Source: a virus. From it: DNA of 23,964 nucleotides. This document shows positions 19,721-23,964 of this stretch, piece by piece. Within the stretch, counting starts at the first letter, position 1. Every line of letters starts with the position of its first letter. The stretch is taken from the IMG/VR virus record IMGVR_UViG_3300049459_000333, positions 1-23,964 of that record, one strand, 5' to 3'. The position numbers and the translations under genes were made by a program. Below the pieces are notes generated by a model. That model did no database searches. It was not told where the DNA came from and saw only the letters and a program-made list of their open reading frames with translations.

Positions 19721-19944
19721 CCATCGACAAACAAAAACTCCAGAAGCTGCTGTGGGCCGAAGCGGCATCTTTCCGTGCCGACTGCGCAGACTGGAAGCGC
19801 AACACTGAGGCGCTGCAGGAATTCCTCGGGGAGAAAACCGTGGAAGAGGTAGCGCTGGAGCTGCTGGCCGACAACGAACGACTGACGCAGCAACTCGCTG
19901 AGTTGATCGAAGGGTTGCCAAATAAGGTGGCCGCTCATGGCTGA
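19717..19944 (+). CDS. small helical phage protein
   Basis: This 75-residue acidic protein starts MTIDKQKLQKLLWAEAASFR. AAGGAG lies upstream and the ATGA overlap links it to the preceding gene. It is helical throughout, with a coiled-coil-like end (LLADNERLTQQLAELIEGLP). It overlaps the NinB start by eight bases. I see no function; it resembles the many small accessory proteins in nin regions. Confidence 0.7.
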   Translation: MTIDKQKLQKLLWAEAASFRADCADWKRNTEALQEFLGEKTVEEVALELLADNERLTQQLAELIEGLPNKVAAHG

Positions 19945-20407
19945 CAAAATCTCCGTGAACTGTCAGGCAAAGTTGTCCGAAGCCATTACCAAACTCAGCA
20001 CCATGTATCGCGACAAGAAGTTCGTCGTTGTTTCGCTACGCCCCGGTAAGGATCGCACGCTCGATCAGAACCGGCTGTGGTTTGCGATGTACAAGCGGAT
20101 TGCCGAGATGACCCAGATCGGCGACGAGGCCGACGCTCGCCGGTACTGCAAGTTGCACGTCGGCGTGCAGATCCTGCTGAACGAGGATGCCGGGTTTCAG
20201 GCTGAGTGGTACAGCGTCATGCGTCACCTCCCGTACGAGACGAAGCTGGCCATGATGGGAGGCTGCAAGCTGTTTGGCCCGGACGGTTTCCCGGTCACCA
20301 GTTTGTTCGATCGCGCGCAGGGCATTGCCTACACCGACCGGATCGTCGCGCGCTTCGCACAGCAGGGCGTGTACTTCGATGATCTGCTGAGCCAGGAGGC
20401 CGCATGA
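19937..20407 (+). CDS. ninB: NinB recombination protein
   Basis: The 156-residue protein contains the NinB signature KDRTLDQNRLWFAMYKRIAE, with GDEADARRYCKLHVGVQILL and the end FAQQGVYFDDLLSQEAA. NinB (Orf) of lambda is a DNA-binding recombination mediator that substitutes for RecFOR when single-strand annealing or strand invasion is loaded. The ATG follows AAGGTGG. It overlaps NinG by four bases, the classical ninB-ninG neighbourhood. Length is close to the family norm of about 145. Confidence 0.9.
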   Translation: MADKISVNCQAKLSEAITKLSTMYRDKKFVVVSLRPGKDRTLDQNRLWFAMYKRIAEMTQIGDEADARRYCKLHVGVQILLNEDAGFQAEWYSVMRHLPYETKLAMMGGCKLFGPDGFPVTSLFDRAQGIAYTDRIVARFAQQGVYFDDLLSQEAA

Positions 20408-21006
20408 CGATCGAGCGAAAACCGCCCCGCGCCAAGAAGTGCCGTGTCCTAACGTGCAGGGCATCATTCGTTCCTGCGCGGCTGGGGCAGGCAGTGTGCA
20501 GCCCAGCCTGCGCGCTGAAGGATGCGCCACGGAATGAACAGAAGGCGAAGAAGGCTATCGCTCAGCGCGATCGCCGTGAAATCAAAGTCCGCAAAGAGAA
20601 ACTGAAGACCAGGGCTGACCACCTGCGCGAAGCCCAGGCCGCGGTGAACGAGTACGTCCGCCTACGCGATGCGCACCTGCCGTGCATCAGTTGCGACTCG
20701 ATGCCGAACGACAACGACCTGATGACTGGAAGCCGCTGGGACGCTGGCCACTACCGATCTGTCGGCGCCTGTCCGGAGCTGCGCTTCGAGCCGCTGAACA
20801 TCCACCGCCAGTGCGTGAGGTGTAACCGCAACCTGTCCGGTAACGCGGTCGAGTATCGCATCCGGTTGGTGCAGCGCATCGGTGCCGAAACCGTGGCTTG
20901 GCTCGAAGGGCCTCATGAGGCCCGCAAGTACACCGTCGAAGAAATCAAAACCATCAAGGCCGAATATCGGGCAAAGACCAGAGAACTGAAAAAGGAAGCA
21001 GCATGA
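20404..21006 (+). CDS. ninG: NinG / Rap recombination nuclease
   Basis: This 200-residue protein is NinG, called Rap in lambda, a structure-specific endonuclease that cuts branched recombination intermediates. The N-terminus has a zinc-finger-like set (KKCRVLTCRASFVPA with VCSPAC). A basic coiled coil follows (AKKAIAQRDRREIKVRKEKL). The conserved C-terminal block is CISCDSMP, then SRWDAGHYRSVGACPELRFE and NIHRQCVRCNRNLSGN, an HNH-like metal-binding arrangement. All expected Cys and His are present. ATGA overlaps at both ends couple it to NinB and the putative Q. Confidence 0.92.
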   Translation: MTIERKPPRAKKCRVLTCRASFVPARLGQAVCSPACALKDAPRNEQKAKKAIAQRDRREIKVRKEKLKTRADHLREAQAAVNEYVRLRDAHLPCISCDSMPNDNDLMTGSRWDAGHYRSVGACPELRFEPLNIHRQCVRCNRNLSGNAVEYRIRLVQRIGAETVAWLEGPHEARKYTVEEIKTIKAEYRAKTRELKKEAA

Positions 21007-21680
21007 AACTGATCAACGCAAGACAGGTATGGACTGAGGCTCAGCACGAATCGAACGCGTCGATCAGCGCTGCGGCCATCGAACGGGCCGAGTCGGCACC
21101 GGTGAAGAAGGGCGCCCGCATGCGCCGGCACGAAGCTGTGTTCGCCGCACTGGGCGATGACAAGGAAGAGCGCATCCAAGTCGTGCGCGAGAGGATCAGT
21201 ATCAGCGGGACGCGTCGCACGCCAGTTGGCCGCTCTACCGCCCGCGCCGCGCACCTGGCGATGATCGGCAAAGTGCTGCGCGCGATCGACACGCTGCCGT
21301 TCCAGGTGCAGCAGTTTGGTCACTACCTGTACCACCCGGCGATGAACATGCGGCACCTGTTGAATGCTGTGCTGCTGATCACCGCCAAGGCGGCATTGCC
21401 TGACCTGACTTCGGCCAAGCGCGTGAAGGCGCAGTACCTGGTTACTCTGGCTCTGCAGTCGTACAAGGGCGAAGTGCAAGGCGCTGCGGAATGGGGACCG
21501 GCGCGTGTTGCCGCAGAGATGCTGACTTTCTTCGGCGTCACCATCGACCCGAAGAACTGGACTCGAGACTGGTTGGGCCTTTGGGTATCCCTGAAAGAAG
21601 TGATAAAGGAAGTGGATATTCAGGCTCAGCAACCACTATGGCAGGTGATCCACGCGGAAAAAGATCAAGAGGCGGCATAA
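21003..21680 (+). CDS. putative Q-type late antiterminator
   Basis: This is 225 residues from MKLINARQVWTEAQHESNAS, coupled to NinG by ATGA. I do not recognise the family with certainty. The case for Q is positional: it is the last gene of the early operon, and the late promoter and intrinsic terminator follow its stop within 100 bases, as in lambda. Inside, LPFQVQQFGHYLYHPAMNMR and LLNAVLLITAKAALPDLTSA form helical blocks and the N-terminal half is basic. No zinc-finger Cys set as in some Q proteins is seen. A plain unknown early gene is the alternative. Confidence 0.55.
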   Translation: MKLINARQVWTEAQHESNASISAAAIERAESAPVKKGARMRRHEAVFAALGDDKEERIQVVRERISISGTRRTPVGRSTARAAHLAMIGKVLRAIDTLPFQVQQFGHYLYHPAMNMRHLLNAVLLITAKAALPDLTSAKRVKAQYLVTLALQSYKGEVQGAAEWGPARVAAEMLTFFGVTIDPKNWTRDWLGLWVSLKEVIKEVDIQAQQPLWQVIHAEKDQEAA

Positions 21681-21685
21681 TCATA

Positions 21686-21714
21686 TTGACATGACGGGGT
21701 TTTGCGCGTACTTT
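21686..21714 (+). promoter_or_regulatory. late promoter PR'
   Basis: TTGACA (21686-21691) is a perfect -35 box, followed after exactly 17 bases by TACTTT (21709-21714). It starts six bases after the stop of the putative Q gene. The transcript should begin near 21721. Confidence 0.75.
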
Positions 21715-21756
21715 TCCCATAGTGCACAAGTAACGCGAAACGCACACGAAACCCTG

Positions 21757-21780
21757 AGCCCGGCCAAGCGCCGGGTTTTC
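21757..21780 (+). terminator. tR'-like terminator after the late promoter
   Basis: AGCCCGGC and GCCGGGTT pair around a five-base loop, followed by TT. The stop would make a leader RNA of about 60 bases unless polymerase is modified by a Q-type factor. Confidence 0.75.
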
Positions 21781-21789
21781 ATTTCAATG

Positions 21790-21818
21790 TTTAGTCGCGT
21801 GCTTTAACCGTGTAAAAT
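21790..21818 (+). promoter_or_regulatory. weak promoter candidate before 21838 gene
   Basis: TAAAAT (21813-21818) is five of six to the -10 consensus, with TTTAGT 17 bases upstream as a poor -35 box. It lies after the tR'-like terminator, so it could give Q-independent expression of the next gene. Confidence 0.35.
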
Positions 21819-21837
21819 CAGCACATAGCCAGGACTC

Positions 21838-22098
21838 ATGCATCTGGCGCCCAGTTTCTGGGGATCGAAAGGTTCAAATCCGGCCATGTCGGCTGCTCAA
21901 ATGGCAATTCTGTTCGTACTTACGGTCTTGATGGCCGTTCTTTACGCCACACCTGAATTGCTGATCGCAACAGTCCAATTTGCGAATGAGGGTAGTCTGA
22001 TGATGAAAGAAACCATGATGCAATATGTACAGCCAGTAGCCACAATGATTGCCGCCATTTGGTGTGGATGCATGGCCAACGGTAAGATCCCCGTTTGA
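21838..22098 (+). CDS. small membrane protein, first late gene
   Basis: This is 86 residues from ATG 21838, which has AGGA close upstream. An internal start at 21886 (MSAAQMAILFVLTVLMAVLY) has no ribosome site. One strong membrane helix (AILFVLTVLMAVLYATPELL) and a second weaker one (VQPVATMIAAIWCGCMANG) flank a Met/Glu-rich middle. The place right after the late promoter would suit a holin or a lysis regulator, but two holin-like genes follow further on. A bidirectional terminator begins 22 bases after the stop. Confidence 0.55.
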   Translation: MHLAPSFWGSKGSNPAMSAAQMAILFVLTVLMAVLYATPELLIATVQFANEGSLMMKETMMQYVQPVATMIAAIWCGCMANGKIPV

Positions 22099-22118
22099 TA
22101 CGAGGTAAGACCTCACAT

Positions 22119-22149
22119 GAAAAACCCGGCCGCCGCGCCGGGTTTTTTG
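22119..22149. terminator. bidirectional terminator
   Basis: AAAACCCGGC and GCCGGGTTTT make a ten-base stem with loop CGCCGC, and T runs occur on both strands. It ends the forward gene 21838-22098 and the reversed gene 22153-22572. Confidence 0.85.
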
Positions 22150-22152
22150 TTG

Positions 22153-22572
22153 TCAGTGCTTTGAAACACAAATTATGTCTTGGTCATACTGCGGAATTTT
22201 TTCGGCAGGTACTTCCACCCACTGTGCTCCTATTCCCAGGCCATCGGGAAGGCATTCCAGGCAAATGACGATCCCGTAGGTGCATCGGCCAGCTTGGCCA
22301 TAAGGGATTGACTCATCTACAAGGTGATCAATTTTCCGACCAAGATTGGTATTAAGGGCGCTTTCTATCTTCTCTTCCAGTGTCTTGTCGGAGTTGCCAG
22401 GTATCAACGCCCCTTTCAGGATCTTATTGGCAACGGTGACTTTTTCATTTGATGTTGATCGATTGAAATTGTACATAAATTCGTTTTGGGCTTGCGGAGA
22501 CATCTCTGCAATCTCCGGCGCGTAGGGGGCGAAGTAAAATGTTCTAGCGCCGACGTCCTTTTCATTTGCCAT
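22153..22572 (-). CDS. reversed accessory gene (moron) in the late leader
   Basis: This 139-residue protein starts MANEKDVGARTFYFAPYAPE. The longer frame to 22863 is the antisense of the holin gene and is rejected. The ribosome site is weak (AGAGAA). The protein is soluble-looking, with helical QAQNEFMYNFNRSTSNEKVT and KTLEEKIESALNTNLGRKID, then GQAGRCTYGIVICLECLPDG containing three Cys. It is AT-rich, opposes the late operon and lies between two terminators. TTGGAA and TATCAC, 17 bases apart on the minus strand near 22605-22635, may be its promoter. Function unknown; expression in the lysogen is likely. Confidence 0.65.
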   Translation of the reverse strand: MANEKDVGARTFYFAPYAPEIAEMSPQAQNEFMYNFNRSTSNEKVTVANKILKGALIPGNSDKTLEEKIESALNTNLGRKIDHLVDESIPYGQAGRCTYGIVICLECLPDGLGIGAQWVEVPAEKIPQYDQDIICVSKH

Positions 22573-22628
22573 TATGGGTTCTCTGATTTTTTGAAACCGT
22601 AGTGATAGCACCTGAGTGTTATTTTTCC

Positions 22629-22656
22629 AAGCCCAAGCAATGACTTGGGCTTTTTC
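22629..22656 (+). terminator. forward intrinsic terminator
   Basis: AGCCCAAG and CTTGGGCT form an eight-base stem with loop CAATGA, followed by five T. It lies between the reversed gene and the holin-like gene. Late transcription must read through it, consistent with Q-type antitermination. Confidence 0.75.
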
Positions 22657-22681
22657 ATGCCCAGCCCACGGAGTCGAGCGC

Positions 22682-23020
22682 ATGGAGTATCTACAGCGCC
22701 TGCTCGACAAGATCGACAGGTTTGAATTGCTGATCGCAGGACTGGTCGGCGCTGTCGTCGCAAGCTGGTGGCACAAAGACGATCTTGCGGACTGGCGTGC
22801 CTGGATGATCTTTCTAGTCACCGGCATTGCCTGCTCTCTGTACCTGACGAGCATGGTCAGCACCTACTTGGGTGTGACCGAGCCGAAGATAGTCGCGGGC
22901 ATTGGCTTCCTGCTCGGCACCTTCGGCGGATCGCTGCTCGCAGCCATCAACCGAGCCATCAAAGCCGCTGACCTCTGGGCGCTCATTCGCCAGCGGTTCG
23001 GGGGAGGCAATCCACCATGA
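22682..23020 (+). CDS. holin-like membrane protein
   Basis: This 112-residue protein starts MEYLQRLLDKIDRFELLIAG, with GGAG eight bases upstream. Three predicted membrane helices lie at about 16-31 (LLIAGLVGAVVASWW), 40-60 (AWMIFLVTGIACSLYLTSMV) and 68-90 (VAGIGFLLGTFGGSLLAAIN), with a basic C-terminus (AADLWALIRQRFGGGN). This matches the shape of phage holins, which make membrane holes to release the endolysin. No endolysin gene is visible up to the window end. The stop overlaps the next gene start (ATGA at 23017-23020). Confidence 0.75.
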   Translation: MEYLQRLLDKIDRFELLIAGLVGAVVASWWHKDDLADWRAWMIFLVTGIACSLYLTSMVSTYLGVTEPKIVAGIGFLLGTFGGSLLAAINRAIKAADLWALIRQRFGGGNPP

Positions 23021-23364
23021 GTCTTGAACTGATCAACTCCGTCGCCTGCGGCTTGATTGCCTTGTGGGCGACCTGGTGTGTTCTGAGCGGTCGAGTGCGG
23101 GACGGCGTCATCGGCAAGCTGATCTATTCGGCGATTGCCATCAGCGGTTTCGTGGTGATGAGCCGGGAGCAGAACATCTTCATGATGGGGCCGACCACGG
23201 CCGGCATCACGCTCCACGCCTCGCTGGCTCTCGCCGGCATGCGTCACATCTTCATGGTCATCTGGTGGCAGCGGGTGAAGGCCTGGCTGTGCCGAACGCT
23301 CAACTGTGAGCACTGCATGCGGTGTGATAAGGCGCCGGGCGGGATCGAGCGGCGATCCAAGTAA
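23017..23364 (+). CDS. second holin-like / antiholin-type membrane protein
   Basis: This 115-residue protein starts MSLELINSVACGLIALWATW, coupled to the holin-like gene. It has helices at about 6-23 (INSVACGLIALWATWCVL), 33-49 (GKLIYSAIAISGFVVMS) and 57-84 (PTTAGITLHASLALAGMRHI). The cytoplasmic-looking end carries four Cys (CRTLNCEHCMRC), a possible metal site. Pairs of adjacent membrane proteins of this size usually form a holin/antiholin set. Which of the two is the pore former cannot be told from sequence. It ends one base before double-dyad copy 2. Confidence 0.7.
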   Translation: MSLELINSVACGLIALWATWCVLSGRVRDGVIGKLIYSAIAISGFVVMSREQNIFMMGPTTAGITLHASLALAGMRHIFMVIWWQRVKAWLCRTLNCEHCMRCDKAPGGIERRSK

Positions 23365-23406
23365 GTCGCGACACGTTTCGCGAATTGGCAAATTGTGTCG
23401 CGACAC
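23365..23406. repeat. double-dyad element, copy 2
   Basis: GTCGCGACAC (23365-23374), 20 bases, then the palindrome GTGTCGCGACAC (23395-23406). The spacing equals copy 1 and the spacer also shares GTTT and CGAATT at the same positions. It starts right after the TAA of the second holin-like gene. Confidence 0.85.
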
Positions 23407-23574
23407 TCAATTCACTTGGCAGGGCTAAGTCTAAAAAACACTGAAATCGTCTGCATACTATAATTCTAAGCGATAGGTTGAGTATTCCGTGATTTATGGT
23501 AGTCTGTGCGTGTTCTTTGCGAACACCCCCCTCGGTCTTCGGACCGACACGACTACACTCAATCGGTATTGATT
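23407..23574 (+). promoter_or_regulatory. leader with TATAAT box and UUCG hairpin
   Basis: A perfect TATAAT lies at 23459-23464 but has no good -35 box at the usual spacing. TTGAGT and TAGTCT near 23478-23505, 16 bases apart, are another option. CGGTC-TTCG-GACCG at 23533-23546 forms a short, very stable tetraloop hairpin in the RNA upstream of the last gene. No coding region is seen here. Confidence 0.4.
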
Positions 23575-23964
23575 ATGAACAGTCTGAGAAAAAAACTTTC
23601 TGCTACAGCGACCGCGCAGGCACTCCTGGTGAATGCAGAGTCATATGGCATTGAGAAGGATCGGCATGTCAGTCGTTTCCGTCTCACTAAGAACAGCCTT
23701 GAAATGATTTCCGGAAGGGCGTTACTCACTCCGCAGTTCCTCCAAGATACCAACGGTGCTTTGTGGGAAATGAACTGGTCCATGATTGCCCTCCCGGATG
23801 GTGACTTCGCTTTTATCGAGACGAGTAAGATTGGCGTCTGGCCTCGGGTTGGCTGGAGTCGTCTTGAGGCTGCGCTGCGGGCAAGCGATCCAGAGGTAGC
23901 TATCGAGGTCGAGTTCAATAAGTGTTTTCCTGATTTCAAAGGCGAGCTCAGCTTTGACGATTGA
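23575..23964 (+). CDS. hypothetical protein at the right edge
   Basis: This is 129 residues from MNSLRKKLSATATAQALLVN to the TGA that ends the window. The chosen ATG lacks a strong ribosome site (CGGTATTGATT), and starts upstream to 23506 would run through the leader hairpin. The sequence has an alpha start, then mixed strands (LPDGDFAFIETSKIGVWPRV) and an acidic end (FPDFKGELSFDD). I see no known family and no membrane span. With its own leader and a lower GC than the holin-like genes, it may be another independently expressed accessory gene. Confidence 0.6.
   Translation: MNSLRKKLSATATAQALLVNAESYGIEKDRHVSRFRLTKNSLEMISGRALLTPQFLQDTNGALWEMNWSMIALPDGDFAFIETSKIGVWPRVGWSRLEAALRASDPEVAIEVEFNKCFPDFKGELSFDD

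Noticed and set aside
18818-19921. Minus-strand open frame of 367 codons
   Set aside because: It lies antisense to the O-like, P-position and next small genes and is a GC-rich shadow with Arg/Ser/Leu-rich sequence.
21823-21890. Possible tRNA, because of GGTTCAAATCC
   Set aside because: Only two base pairs of the T stem form and no acceptor or seven-base anticodon loop is present; the nearby CCCAG-TTT-CTGGG hairpin has a three-base loop.
1-23964. CRISPR array, insertion sequence, integrase or attachment site
   Set aside because: No regularly spaced repeats, transposase-like or tyrosine-recombinase-like protein was seen; integration genes probably lie outside the window.

Overview
The window looks like the early and immunity half of a lambdoid temperate phage or prophage of a Pseudomonas-type host. 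I infer the host from the GC-rich coding style and from the gene families; no species can be named. The diagnostic families are a LexA-like CI repressor facing a Cro, a CII-family regulator, a Rha/KilAC-type protein, an O-like initiator with internal iterons, NinB, NinG, a Q-position gene followed by a late promoter and terminator, and small holin-like membrane proteins.

Layout. From 453 to about 12900 a long leftward (minus) operon runs from a promoter PL near 12951-12979. It carries a 254-residue protein of unknown role, small coupled genes, an annealing-protein-like gene, a Gp157-family gene, a ribbon-helix-helix-like gene, a PAPS-reductase-like gene, a Dcm-like cytosine methyltransferase, an ASCH protein and tiny membrane peptides. 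Many of these are joined by 4-base start/stop overlaps. Single forward genes are interleaved with it, each lying tail to tail against the next leftward gene. One of them is a 28-residue peptide whose ribosome binding site is buried in a hairpin. A consensus boxA near the start of the PL transcript and an internal terminator at 11052-11078 suggest that the operon depends on antitermination.

Immunity region (12950-16640). Copies of one 14-base operator (TAGCAGCGCTGCTA) sit at OL (two copies) and OR (three copies). The cI transcript appears to be nearly leaderless. Behind cI, in the position of lambda rexAB, is an AT-rich gene for a STAS-GHKL ATPase-STAS-like protein. Between it and OL lie a decayed forward gene with G8 tracts and a T4-Imm-like superinfection immunity protein. 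These lysogen-side genes are the best candidates for a little-described defence function.

Right arm. PR drives cro, the cII-like gene, the Rha-like gene, the O-like gene, a gene in the lambda P position, NinB, NinG and a putative Q. A short OOP-like antisense RNA is predicted between the cII-like and Rha genes. A consensus late promoter followed about 40 bases later by an intrinsic terminator (PR'/tR' style) comes directly after the putative Q gene. Next come a small membrane protein, a reversed gene enclosed by terminators, two holin-like genes and a last unknown gene. Two copies of a 38-base double-dyad element (GTCGCGACAC, 20 bases, GTGTCGCG) lie at 17246 and 23365.

All functional names come from reading protein motifs by eye; no database search was made.
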